Source: Doryteuthis pealeii
Lineage: Eukaryota; Mollusca; Cephalopoda; Myopsida; Loliginidae
DNA length: 64,000 bases
NCBI GenBank assembly: GCA_023376005.1
Contig: CM042145.1
Span: 61,115,228 to 61,179,227 of the forward strand
Direction of reading: 5' to 3'
In this document: positions 43,414 to 52,984 of the stretch, piece after piece
Layout of the letters: each line of letters begins with the position of its first letter
Numbering within the stretch: position 1 is the stretch's first letter
The notes under the pieces: generated by a model
What the model was told of the DNA's origin: nothing
Database searches by the model: none
What the model saw: the letters and a program-made list of their open reading frames with translations, nothing else
Made by a program: the position numbers and the translations under genes

Positions 43414-43739
43414 TTTTATTTACATGAATTAAGATGAGAATGACGCTCCGGTATATTTCTGGGTTAGCCATTAAAGATCAAATTTATGACCTGGGCAATT
43501 CAAGTTGAAATAGAAATAGATGCTCTCAAATATGTAAAATTATAAATCAGTCCGTCAGCTATAAAGAGGTGGTTAGCGTGCTAGTCTCGTAAATCACTGT
43601 TAGCGTTGTCTTACAACCTGTCTCACTGTTTATGGTCTTGTGCCAGGCAGTAATTTAGTAAATACCGTGTTTCCGCGAAAATAAAACCTACTCGCAAGAA
43701 CTAGAGTGACTATTCTAGATGATTTTGATATAAGCCCTC
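43412..43739. other. No gene recognised
   Basis: Ordinary AT-rich sequence; no family identified. Confidence 0.4.
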
Positions 43740-44103
43740 TATTGAAGTCAGTTAGTCTACTGTTGGTTTTAATAACAGCAGCTAACTAAGTACAACTCAA
43801 GCAGTGTCCAAGACAGCTGGTATAAATAGGAATCAAGAATGATCCATCCATGAATCTGGGTGATTTGGGTGATTCCATTCCTTAAGCTCTGATTGCTGCT
43901 TGACTGCTTGATTTGAATGACATTGTGGAGTCTTATATATACTTTGTCATTCTGCAGTGGACCTTGTAGCTTTCGGGTTCCTGACCCGTACAAGTGGGGT
44001 ACGCGGTAAATATCTTGTAGCTTTCGGGTTTGTATTTCAGTTACAACCACTTGCTGCCTTGTCTTCCCAGTTCGACGGTAATTGGAACTTTAATTATTCT
44101 TCA
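43740..44103 (-). mobile_element. Family F solo LTR with 5-bp target-site duplication
   Basis: Flanked by CCCTC at 43735-43739 and 44104-44108. Minus strand starts TGAAGAATAATT and ends ACTTCAATA. It matches 7351-7655 almost throughout but has about 59 extra bases near 43955-44030, where GTAGCTTTCGGGTT is duplicated around CCCGTACAAGTGGGG. A CCAAT-like and a TATATATA block are present. The minus frame 43769-44050 is not a known protein. Confidence 0.75.
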
Positions 44104-44224
44104 CCCTCCTCTTAAAATAAGTCCTAGTTGAGAGCGGCAGACAAACAAAAGAAATAAGCATTCTTCACAATCACATCATGCGGCACAAACACTCGATATC
44201 CACCCCAAAGAAATAAGCCCTAGT

Positions 44225-44400
44225 TGTAGGGATTTGGGGAGTGGTTAGTATCCAGCAGTGTTGTGAATATGTTCTGAGAATCCAGACTTGGTAGATGGTT
44301 TAAATAGCAGGTTGGGCTATTCCACTTGTGTATTTGGGTTAAGTTCCCTTCTTGATCCTCATTGGCTGCTGGTTTTATTGTGGACACTTTCATCCATATA
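44225..44400 (-). repeat. Family F-related fragment
   Basis: Shares GGTAGATGGTTTA, AGCAGGTTGGGCTATTCCAC, TCATTGGCTGCTGG and GTGGACACTTTC with 2865-3000: a second subfamily of F. Confidence 0.5.
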
Positions 44401-44413
44401 TTCTGAACATTTG

Positions 44414-44709
44414 TATAGGAAGCGCGTGGTGTAATGGTTAAAGTCATGGGAAATGGACTCGTCGCCCCGTGTTCAAATCCTGGACGTGGTAATTGCATTT
44501 CACTTAGCGCTAATATCCTTGGGAAAGGTATGAATCCTACTCTCCCTCCAGCTATGGGTAAATATAGGACAAACTGGGCTCTTTAACCTTGGTTAGGCAA
44601 CCGGTCTAGGAGAAGGAAAACTCTGAATTCAAACCTGCTGAACTCCGCTTAAGAAATTGACCTTGTGTCGCAGCCTGCTCGTGCCGAGGGGTTGGTAAAT
44701 ATATATATA
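44414..44709 (+). mobile_element. SINE family B, full length, 11-bp target duplication
   Basis: Head GTGGTGTAATGGTTAAAGTC (box A) and GTGTTCAAATCCTGG (box B), full body, 3' end CGTGCCGAGGGGTTGGTAAA with a TA tail. CTGAACATTTG at 44403-44413 is repeated at 44710-44720, a target-site duplication. About 296 bp. Confidence 0.9.
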
Positions 44710-44994
44710 CTGAACATTTGACTGTGTTCGGGCAGTTAGTACAGAGCGTATTCGGTTCCGTTCTCTTTTTAGTCTGGTTACTGGACGCTTAGTAACAGCT
44801 TTCCCGTGGATGTGATTATGTTGTTTATTCTACACCAATGTTATATTTCGGAGTGATGATTTATAGAAGCCCTGTCTTGTATTCGGGGAAACAGGATATT
44901 TGCGCGAGTCAAAAGTTTTGCAATATTTTAGTAACATGAGGCATAATTTAGCACCTCTTTTGAAGAGGTCATGAATGTGACGAATCGTAGTAAA

Positions 44995-45555
44995 CTGTTA
45001 GAGGCTGATCTCGTCTGATAATATCCGCGTGCGGCTTAGCAGATTGCCTCTATGGCTTGGAGCACGGCCTCTGAATCTCCGGTTTTAGATTTACCTGATC
45101 TTGCCTTAAGTGGCCGTACAACAGCTGTTTTATAAGTTGCATTCAGCATTCTAGAGTATTTCTCATCTAGCTTTTTCTCAAACTGTTTCGTTCAAACATA
45201 CAGTAACACTGACACGGTTAAAGCTTGGCAGAATTCCTGTTTTGATTTATCAGAGAGATCAGAATTCCCTATAGTCGTTAACCTGTTAGTCGCAGTTCAT
45301 GCTTTACCAATGCGTGTGCTATCATCTCTTTCAGTAGATGAGATATTACTACCGATGTATATGAACTGATCTACTAATTTCATTTGAGAGACGAAACCAT
45401 CTTGATTAAAACATGAAATCTGTTTTATCTGAGTTCGCGTAGAGACTAATCAATGCTTCTTGCTCCAGTCTATGCAGCAGATATACGGCTTGAGCAGGCG
45501 TATTTGCAAGAAGCGCTAGATCATCTGCAGAGACTGGCATCAGTAATAACTTCTG
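44995..45555 (-). pseudogene. Non-LTR reverse transcriptase fragment, SADD box
   Basis: Minus strand reads SADDLALLANTPAQAVYLLHRLEQ... and LYANSDKTDFMF, then a stop. Downstream frames give SNEISRSVHIHR-type and QFEKKLDEKYSRMLNA pieces. The normal YADD (or FADD) catalytic motif of this RTE/CR1-like family reads SADD here (45520-45531), and stops and frameshifts follow, so it is dead. It covers the same domain as 41690-42135 and extends 5' to the catalytic box. Confidence 0.75.
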
Positions 45556-45636
45556 AAGAAGCTAGCTGCTTTTTGCCTTTTTTTAGTATGAAATAATTTT
45601 CTTGCATTGGATCTATTGACGTTCCTAGTATATAAT

Positions 45637-46275
45637 CTAATGGCCCTTTCAGCTGGGCAGAAGAATACCCCCTGCTGAGGTGCAGTCGGGGTAAGATCCC
45701 TCCAATGGAGCTACCTGCTGGCCTTGGGTAGTGACCCGTAATGATTAAGGACGGAATCATGGTGTCTGAGCAGTCCACGACATGCAACATTCCATTTTGG
45801 CTCTTACTTTGGCAAGAGGGGAGGTCGGAGAGGCTCCCTCCGATCAATCGACTGATCACGTCAAGCTCTAGCACCTATATGAATGTCGAGACACTATAAC
45901 CCATATGACAACCCCCTTTTATCATATGTGCTAGAAGGCGGTGAGGGGGTGAGTGAGGGTCGTGGTGTCCTGGGTATGACGTTAAACTGCATTTAGTAGT
46001 AAACTTACGATTCTGGAGCTCTGGGAAGTGTGGAGCACCCCTTCATCAACCATTACTCCCAGGTCCAGCCTGAAACGGAGTGATAGTACCGGTAAGGGAT
46101 CTATCTATGGGTTTAGAAAAATGAGTTTAAAAAATGTGTTTAAAAATTGAGTTTTAAAAGATTGAATACCCATCAAGAATGAATAAAAGTCTTGTCTTGT
46201 TATAAACATTTTGTTTTATTATAAACGTCTTCGGCATAAAATAACCCAACAAGGCTTGACATGCCGTAAAAATCT
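45637..46275 (+). mobile_element. Element A, near full length (A2 tail)
   Basis: TTTCAGCTGGGCAGAAG start, GAGGTGCAGTCGGGG, CTACCTGCTGGCC, GGACGGAATCATGGTGTC, GAGAGGCTCCCTCCGATC, CACCCCTTCATC, CCATTACTCCCAGG, the A2 body, and GGCATAAAATAACCCAAC, then GGCTTGACATGCCGTAAAA. The frame at 45521-45874 (minus) mixes A and LINE sequence and is not a gene. Confidence 0.75.
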
Positions 46276-46745
46276 AACCAACCAACATAACCCAGGGAGA
46301 TTTAAACTATATTTCATTTATTTTGTTTTCTTTTGCTCTGTCTCATCCACTTACATCAAAAAAGTTTAAAGTTGTTCGTTCATTCACCATGAATTTTATC
46401 ACAATATTTTAGAAATGTTTCTCAAAAATTGTTGGTTTTTTTTTGTCTTTTGATAGAAAATCCAGTTAAATGTTTTGCCTCAAGTATTTTTGGGATCCGT
46501 TTGAGCTGGAGAAATTTAGTGAAATATTTTCCCGCTTTTTTATTTTGTCTCTTCACCACGCCTTGAAATTGCGTTTCTTCACGACTCTTCACCCCCCACC
46601 CACCCCACCCGACACTTCCTCTTCCAGAGAAATGTCTATGAAGCGCCTCTCTGCTTTTATTAAATAAGACATGTTGAATCGAGCCGAAGAAGTTACACTC
46701 GTCGATCAAAAAAATAAGTCATAAACTAGAGGCCGATTTCTATTA
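46276..46745. other. No gene recognised
   Basis: Unique-looking; frames at 46422-46709 (minus) and 46470-46667 (plus) overlap and show no known domain. A C-rich CCCCCCACCCACCCC run at about 46590. Confidence 0.4.
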
Positions 46746-46747
46746 GT

Positions 46748-46820
46748 TAGATTGATTGATTGATTTTAACGGCATGTCAAATAGTCTAGGCTTATTTAAT
46801 GCCTTGTGGTTAGTAAGAAA
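46748..46820 (-). mobile_element. LINE tail fragment
   Basis: Plus strand GATTTTAACGGCATGTCAAA, TATTTAATGCCTTGTGG is the complement of the LINE 3' end. SINE D follows within it. Confidence 0.55.
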
Positions 46821-46821
46821 A

Positions 46822-47058
46822 AGTAAAGTCGTCGGGTGGCCTAAAATCGGTATCAGCCAGACAGCGAGAGAGTCTATCCCCTTTTCACTAACGCAAGACC
46901 AAGGAGATTGTTTTACGTCTCAGGTGGAGCGCCACACCTACCGTCAGCTCCTTTACCGCACAGCTTCCTGTGTTTCTCATACCCTGAGTTGGCGGGGGCC
47001 GGTATCGAACTGGGATCCTTGTGGTTCCTAGGATGACGCTCTACCGACTGAGCTGAAT
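46822..47058 (-). mobile_element. SINE family D
   Basis: Complement of the right end: TTCAGCTCAGTCGGTAGAG (box A) and GGATCCCAGTTCGATACC (box B). Body as other D copies; 3' end AAAGTCGTCGGGTGGCC. Confidence 0.8.
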
Positions 47059-47064
47059 AGCAGA

Positions 47065-47499
47065 AATTTATATTTACATTTTTGGAGGCGCGTGATGTAA
47101 TGGTTAAAGTCGAGGGAAATCGACTCCCAGACCCGAGTTCAAATCCTAGACGAGGCTGATTGCATTTCACATAGCACTAATACCATTGGGGAATATAGGC
47201 GACAGAGTAGATGAAATTAATTTTTTTGCTGGTTGGCCCAACCTAACGTGGACATGTGTAGGAAGTTCGTGGTGAAATGGTTGGAGTCGTAGAAAATGGA
47301 CTCGTCAACCAGAGTCCAACTACTATCCCACCAGCTATGGGTAAATAGTAAGACAGTCTAGGCTCTTTAACCTTGGCTAATTTCCCAGTCTAGGAGAATG
47401 AAAACTATGAATTCAAAGCTGTTAACCCCGTTTAAGAAATTGACCATGTGTCACATCCTGCTTGTGTGGAGGGTTTGATGAATTTATATTTACATTTTT
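47065..47499 (+). mobile_element. Composite SINE B pair within a 19-bp target duplication
   Basis: AATTTATATTTACATTTTT occurs at 47065-47083 and 47481-47499. Between them are a B copy with head and body (47084-47200: GATGTAATGGTTAAAG, CGAGTTCAAATCC), the roughly 60-bp segment GTAGATGAAATTAAT...GGTTGGCCCAACC, and a second B copy (47262-47480: GTCGTAGAAAATGGACTCG ... CATCCTGCTTGTGTGGAGGG). The shared flank suggests the dimeric unit inserted in one event. Confidence 0.8.
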
Positions 47500-47521
47500 G
47501 TATAGTTCCTTAAGATTTGTT

Positions 47522-47915
47522 TTGTTTCTTTGTTTAATGGCATATCAGCATTCGTGAGTTATTTAATGCTAGACATCCTTATAAAAGAAGAGAGGTATTA
47601 TTCAATCCATAACTGGAGAGTGTGGGGTGTCATATCTTTTCCCAAGTGTATTAGTTCGAAAGGGAAAATAATAGCACGACTGGGTTTCGAACTCACGTAC
47701 TACGATGTCGCAGTCCAGCACGTTAAGGGAAATCCTGAAGCTAATCATCCTTGTAAAAGAACGGTAGAGATCACATTTAACCCATAGCTGGAGAAAGAAG
47801 GGGTCATACCTTCCCAAAGGTATTAGTTGGAAAGTGACCGTAATAGTGCGACTGGATTTCGAACTTGCTACCTACGACGTCGCAGTCCAGTACGTTAGCC
47901 ATTACACGGAGTCCC
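47522..47915 (-). mobile_element. Two tandem SINE family C copies
   Basis: Plus strand: tail complement TTTAATGGCATATCAGC, body, then box B complement GGGTTTCGAACTC and head TACGATGTCGCAGTCCAGC (first copy, to about 47725). A second body and head follow with GGATTTCGAACTTGC, GACGTCGCAGTCCAGTACG and TTAGCCATTACACGGAG (to about 47915). Heads agree with 1625-1700. Confidence 0.7.
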
Positions 47916-47944
47916 CCCCCCGTACTTCCTTAAGCGTGTTTTGC

Positions 47945-47990
47945 ACACGGATATATGATACCAAGTATTCCTACCTAATAAAAATAATTT
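47945..47990 (+). repeat. Single dispersed monomer of the 48-bp satellite
   Basis: CACACGGATATATGATACC, AAGTATTCCTACCTAATAA, AAATAATTTG matches the 16655-18375 unit with a few changes. It stands alone about 30 kb away, next to SINE C. Confidence 0.8.
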
Positions 47991-48268
47991 GAAAAAAAAA
48001 AATGGGAACCTAATATGTGCTACCTCTCTGGGTCAGTGGAACTGGAAGTTTTAATCAACAAAATGTTTATAAATTGCCTCAGCGTGAACTGAAAAAACAA
48101 CTTTCCATTAAAGAAAAGTTTCCGAGCGCAGCGATATGTAAAGAAGGTCATTCTGGGACATGACAGAAACTATCACTATTGATGGCTTTAAAAAAGAGTG
48201 CAACTGTAAACTGTGCTTCCTATGGCCAAATCCTTAGGTAAATTCAACTTCTATAAATTCCGTACTTG

Positions 48269-48272
<4 letters not shown>

Positions 48273-48314
<42 letters not shown>

Positions 48315-48581
48315 CACATACATATATACCAACCCCTCCGCATGAGCAGAGCGGAGTTTAACAGGTTTGAATTCAGAGTTTTCCTTCTAGACTGGTTACC
48401 TAGCCAAGGTTAAAGAGCCCAGTCTGCCTTGCTATTTACCCATAGCTGGAAGGAGAATTGGATTCATACCTTTCCCAAGGGTATCAGCACTATGTGAAGG
48501 TCAAACAGCTTCGTCAAGGAATTGAACTCGGCTCGACGAGCCCATTTCCTATGATTAACCACTAGACCACGCGCCTCCAAT
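48273..48581 (-). mobile_element. SINE family B with (TA)n tail
   Basis: A TA tract (48273-48310) leads into TACCAACCCCTCCGCATGAG, a shortened 3' region lacking CAGGATGTGACACAAGG, GACTGGTTACCTAGCC, CCATAGCTGGAAGGAG, GGAATTGAACTCGG (box B complement) and CCACTAGACCACGCGCC. Confidence 0.8.
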
Positions 48582-48956
48582 TGCATATACATATATACTT
48601 TGGTATATATATATATATGCATATCTTTGTGTGTACGTACGCATTCCTGTATGTATGTTGGTATGAGCTTCCGTGCAGGTATGTGTATGGGTTTGTGTAA
48701 TCACGTGTGTGTGTGGTTGGTTGGGGGATTAATCAGACAACATAACACTTTTTCAGTCGACTGTTGATGTCATCTCTGATCCCCACGGAACAGTGACGTT
48801 CTCGAATGGAACATGATGACAAGATTTCAAATAATAATTTAAAAAAACTATGCTAAAACTTTCAAATCACAGGATGTCTATAAAATATAAAACTCTTATC
48901 AGATTTACCGGAGGGACCTAACAATTCTACTTGACAAAAGATGGTTAGAGTTGTAA
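48582..48956. other. No gene recognised; TA/TG-rich at the left
   Basis: TATATATGCATATC and GTGTGTGTG steps, then ordinary sequence up to the mariner end. Confidence 0.4.
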
Positions 48957-49545
48957 TACGAGGGTGAGTAAAAAAAAGTAATATTTTGTTAAGGACAGAT
49001 ATACAGGAACATGTATCATACATCAAAATGAAGCTGGTCCTCTGTGGATCACATCACTACTTCTTTACATAGTCACCGTTTTTCTTAATAGCAATGTTCC
49101 ACCTTCGAATGAATGCATGTATCCCTACCCCTTAAAATTATGTTGACTGTTCTTTGAGCCACTTCTTCACTACAGATTTGACTTCTTCGTCATTGGAATA
49201 ATGTTTGCCTCTCAAACCCTCTTTCATGAGGCCGAAGAGATGATAGTCTGAAGGCGCTAAGTCTAGTGAGTATGGAGGATACGGTAAAGATGTCCACCCG
49301 AATGAGGCGATTTTCTCCCTTGTCCTGATGCTTGTGTGTGGTCGAGAATTGACATATAGAAGGAGGACATTGTCGATTGTCAAGTTGGGTCTTATTCGTC
49401 GGTTTCTTGCTCTGGGCCTCGTTAGGGTCTCAATGTAGGCCTTAGTTTTTTGGGGTTTTTTAAACTTCACATGAAATAAAGAAAATGGCATTTCTTTTTT
49501 AATCACTCTCATATTATGATTTGTTATATCTGTGCTGCACGGCAT
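48957..49545 (-). pseudogene. Mariner-family transposase remnant with one terminal repeat
   Basis: The minus frame encodes the mariner catalytic C-terminus: RRIRPNLTIDNVLLLYVNSR, then RTREKIASFGW, PYPPYSLDLAPSDYHLFGLM and KEGLRGKHYSND. After a frameshift near 49138 it reads IHAFIRRWNIAIKKNGDYVKK and a stop at 49057. The second catalytic Asp (normally in LLHDNARPH) is Val in LLYVNSRPH. The third, in APSDYHLF, is kept. The N-terminal DNA-binding half and first catalytic Asp are missing. A terminal repeat TACGAGGGTGAGTAAAAAA lies at 48957. It is inactive. Confidence 0.85.
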
Positions 49546-49732
49546 TTTTACTCGAGTTAAAAGGAATGGTATTTCTCCTATGGAAACTTATTTTAAATAC
49601 TTCTGCCCCTGGAAAACCTTTTGGAATTAACATATTCAGAAGAAGATTAATTGAAGTTTTTATATGGCAGTAAATGAACTAATAACCGATACGACGGAAA
49701 ACTTTTTTATCTGATAATAAATGGAATCAACT

Positions 49733-49788
49733 CTCAAGTTCAAATCCTGGACGAAACTGCTTGTGTTTCACTTCACACTAATACCCTT
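49733..49788 (+). mobile_element. SINE B, left part, split by element A
   Basis: AAGTTCAAATCCTGGACG, CTTGTGTTTCACTTCACAC, TAATACCCTT; the rest of the SINE resumes at 50174. Confidence 0.65.
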
Positions 49789-50173
49789 AATCGGCTGGTT
49801 ACGTCAAAACCTTAGCACCTATATGATTTTCCCAACCCTATTGCCCTTATGGCAAGCTCCATCCCCTTTTTATCATATGGGTGCTAGAAGGCGGTGACTG
49901 AGGGTCTACATGTCCTGGGAATGACGTAAAACTATCTGATGGTGAGGTTCCAGTTTTGGAGGTTTGGGGAATGTGGAGAACCCCTTCATCACCATTGCTC
50001 TCTGGTCCACTCTGACCCGGAGTGGTAGTACCGGTTAGGGTCCTATCTATGGGTTAAATAGAAAAACATGAGTTGATAAACAAAATTGTATTATGCATTA
50101 AGAATGAATTTATTTCACAACTTTGTCGGCATTAAATGACCCACAGTGGTTGAAATGCCGTAAAACAAAACAA
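49789..50173 (+). mobile_element. Element A inserted in SINE B, 11-12-bp target duplication
   Basis: 5'-truncated A from ATCGGCTGGTTACGTCAAAAC to the A1 tail and A-rich end. ACTAATACCCTT (49777-49788) and ACTAATACCTT (50174-50184) flank it. This is direct evidence that A is retroposed and younger than this SINE B. Confidence 0.75.
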
Positions 50174-50360
50174 ACTAATACCTTGGAAAATGCATAAATC
50201 TATCTGATCTCTCCCCAACTATGAGTAAATAGTAGGACAGACTGGGTTATTTAGCTTTGTTTAGCCCACCAGTCTAGGAGAAGTAAAACAATTCAAACTA
50301 GCTTTACTCTGCTTAAAAATTGACATTGTTTTATATTATGCTCGTGGCGGAAGAAGTGGT
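50174..50360 (+). mobile_element. SINE B, right part after element A
   Basis: CCAACTATGAGTAAATAGTAGG, ACCAGTCTAGGAGAAG, and a decayed 3' end around TATGCTCGTGGCGG. Confidence 0.65.
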
Positions 50361-50436
50361 CCAATACATACAAGATGTCCAACATATTCATCATGCAATT
50401 GAAAAAACTTGACACATCTTGCTTCAACATTTATAA

Positions 50437-51042
50437 TGGAGATTGTTTGTAACCTATCCTATATCACTACTTAAGTCACAATTCCCTTAGTTATTTACGT
50501 TCCATTTTCCATGATTTTATTTTTATTTAAACCTCAATCATTGAAAATGGTTGCACATTATTGATACTGTTGGCCTTATCTACATACATGTCATTATATT
50601 TATATATACAACAAAATAGAGGTTTACTGGGTGAACATCAAAGATGCCTTGCATGTTGATCTTTAAAAACTGATTTGAATAAATATGTGCTTGGTATTAT
50701 TGATTTCTAACTGTTTGATTTTATTTGAATAAATATGAGCAAAAATCTCGGGGATAAATCTTAAGACATCCATTAACAATAATAATAATAATAATTGTAA
50801 TTTTATTCTTTACTAATTTAACTAAATACTTAAATTATGAAACATTATCAATGAAAGACGGAGTGATGGAAAATGATGAAAGTTAGTTTCGAAGTTTTTC
50901 TATTTTTCGATAATACCCACCTGTTTCTAATAATTTTATCTACATCCTTATTTAGTTTCATCAGTCTTTCTAATTTAATATATTTAATTACATTACAACT
51001 TAAATAGTTTCACCCAGAGGGTGGATATTATTATTAGTTAAA
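50437..51042 (-). mobile_element. Helitron-like family E, diverged
   Basis: Read in the minus-strand sense of other copies, it here lies so that the plus strand starts TTATAATGGAGATTGTTTG and ends with hairpin CACCCAGAGGGTG, GATATTATTATTAGTT. So the element's own 5' to 3' direction is plus here; strand is given by analogy and should be read as opposite to 42725-43341. The CTAG end has decayed to TTAG. Confidence 0.55.
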
Positions 51043-51354
51043 AATAATGTACCTTGTTGGACCGAACTTTCCGTATGTTCCCCAATGTGTTACATATCTA
51101 CTAATCAGCTTAACCGCTCAATAAATGGGGCATAGAATACGCTGTGTCCTCTGCAGAGGGGTAATACAATCACTCATCAAAAAGCGGAGTTTCCTGAGGT
51201 AATAATACTTGTGAAGGTCTTATCTAGGGATCAAATAAATCTGTTTCAAATTATTACTATTAGAATCGAGAGCAAAAAAAAAAAAAAAAACTGGAGAAGC
51301 AACTACACAAAAAATTTAAAAATTAATTTACAATGAACGTACTTCCTTAACCCG
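51043..51354. other. No gene; faint element A remnant
   Basis: GGGGCATAGAATACGCTGTG, CCTCTGCAGAGGGGTAA near 51125-51165 resembles the alternative A 5' end; A17 run near 51275. Confidence 0.4.
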
Positions 51355-51405
51355 TATGAATAAAATAATCCCAGACAGGTTGACATGCCGTTAAATCAAC
51401 AAGAA
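51355..51405 (+). mobile_element. LINE/SINE tail fragment
   Basis: AATAAAATAATCCCAGACAGG, TTGACATGCCGTTAAATC. Confidence 0.5.
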
Positions 51406-51529
51406 AAATATTTTTGTTTGTTTGCTTTTTTTCAAAAATAATTTCCTTTGTCGGTCCAAGAACTGTTCAGTATTCCATTGTATCAAATGGTTTTCCAATC
51501 TACCTGCTGATCGGCTTATCTTAATCAAA

Positions 51530-51853
51530 TGAGAATCGATGCTTTCACCGTAGTTTGAACGTGCGCACCCTCGACCTTGGCCCCTCGTGCTATTTAACTG
51601 GTAATTTACCAGGTTTGTATTAGGAGGTAGATACGTTTGGTTCTCTATCATGAGGAGATGGAACACCCTTGTGTTTGTTTGCCTGAGAGGGATTGACCTT
51701 GAGTTGCCCCCTAGCGGAGTAGCACGGAACTATATCAATTGCTGCGCATGCGTGTCGACTATTGGGTGCTTGCCTTTGTCATGGTGGCCAACCTAACAAC
51801 AATGGCGTCAAATCGACTTGCAATTGATTGTTGCTAACTTTTAACTCTTAAAC
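51530..51853 (+). promoter_or_regulatory. Possible promoter: CpG-richer, NRF1-like site
   Basis: This stretch has more CpG and fewer repeats than its surroundings. TGCGCATGCGTG (51743-51754) matches the NRF1 consensus found in housekeeping promoters, and ACAATGGCGTC (near 51800) resembles a YY1/ATGGCG element. A short upstream frame (from 51780) ends before the ATG at 51854. Promoter function is inference only. Confidence 0.3.
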
Positions 51854-52102
51854 ATGACCAACGCTACACAACCGATGTGGTTCATCGTTATTTCACCCGC
51901 CCAATTCTCTGCTCTGAACTACCTGTTAGAAATAAAGGCGCTTTATTGTGAGGGACGCGTTCACCAGTTTATTTCTGCTTCGCGTAATGATCGTGCTTGT
52001 TGCAAAGAAATCCTTCAATACAATGGATGCGCAATCAAACTTTTAAGTTCCTACGAGTTTTATTGCTTTATTAAGATACTAGCAGAGTGCCCGTCAAAAT
52101 GA
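51854..52102 (+). CDS. Hypothetical 82-residue protein or first exon
   Basis: The frame begins MTNATQPMWFIVISPAQFSA and ends ILAECPSK. An in-frame TAA lies four codons upstream, and A at -3 gives a fair Kozak context. The composition is ordinary, not repeat-like, with five Cys. I recognise no domain. A GTGAGG at 51948 could act as a splice donor, making this a first exon. It follows the putative promoter at 51530-51853. It is the only frame in the window I would consider for a host gene; chance remains quite possible. Confidence 0.25.
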   Translation: MTNATQPMWFIVISPAQFSALNYLLEIKALYCEGRVHQFISASRNDRACCKEILQYNGCAIKLLSSYEFYCFIKILAECPSK

Positions 52103-52371
52103 TGGGATACCTTAAATTTGGATGGACACTTTAGCCTAAAATTTCTGTAGTCTGCAAACTGATTAAAGAAAGTGCTTGTTGTGCAATGTCCAAAACCGTA
52201 TTCTTCAAATAGCTTTTATAAAAAAAAAAAAAACCCAACCCATTTTATCATATATGTGCAAAAAGTGATGGCTTAGTGTCAACCATCAGATTTATTAATA
52301 CACATTAACTTAATGAACATTTATTCTACCAATTTATTAGTACCCATTAAGTTAAATTATATATATCAACT
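52103..52371. other. No gene recognised
   Basis: Includes an A12 run near 52220 and an element A-like phrase (TTTATCATATATGTGC). Confidence 0.4.
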
Positions 52372-52590
52372 CTTCCAGACGAGAAGGATGTGGCACAAGG
52401 TCAATTTAAGCGGAGTTTAACAGGTTTCAATTCAAAGTGTTCTTTCTCCTCGAGTGGTTGCCTAACCAAGGTTAAAGAGCCCACTCTGACTTACTATTTA
52501 CCCCTAGCTGGATTCATACCTTTCCCAAGTGTATCAGCGCCGTATGAAATGTAAACAGCTTCGTCCAAAATTTGAACACGGACTTCCTAT
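52372..52590 (-). mobile_element. SINE family B, shortened
   Basis: Plus strand: ATATATCAACTCTTCCAGACG, GGCACAAGGTCAATTTAAGC, GAGTGGTTGCCTAACC, CCCCTAGCTGGATTC, CCAAAATTTGAACACGG. Head largely lost. Confidence 0.7.
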
Positions 52591-52607
52591 GACTTAACAT
52601 ATATATA

Positions 52608-52638
<31 letters not shown>

Positions 52639-52984
52639 GCATTAAATAACTAATAAAGTTTGATATGCCGTTAAAGACCAACCGGAAAGCGTAGTCTTGG
52701 GTGAAAGGTTCGGCGTCCGCTACTTATTTGGTAGTTTTGATTAAAATAAAGAATTAAACTAGATTAAAATAAAACGTTATATTTAACAGATTGATCACCA
52801 TTCTATCAATTAACTAATTAATTAATAAGGAATAATCGATCTTTGATTCAATCAGCTTTTCTTTTCTTTTAATTCATTTGTGTGCTAGAAGCCAAATGAA
52901 GATTACAAAGACTTTTCAGTGTTAAGACAATAATGCATCAACCAAGAATGACAGTTGATACAGAAAAAGGAGAGATAATACACG
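52591..52984. other. No gene; TG microsatellite and tail fragment
   Basis: (TG)n at 52614-52637 is followed by GGCATTAAATAACTAATAAAG, TTGATATGCCGTTAAAG (LINE/SINE tail, plus). The remainder is AT-rich. A sequence near 52735-52860 is partly mirrored near 55010-55130 (AATCGATCTTTGATTC and its complement), an inverted duplication about 2.2 kb apart. Confidence 0.45.

Noticed and set aside
45521..45874. 117-codon minus frame
   Set aside because: Crosses antisense element A and LINE sequence; no domain.
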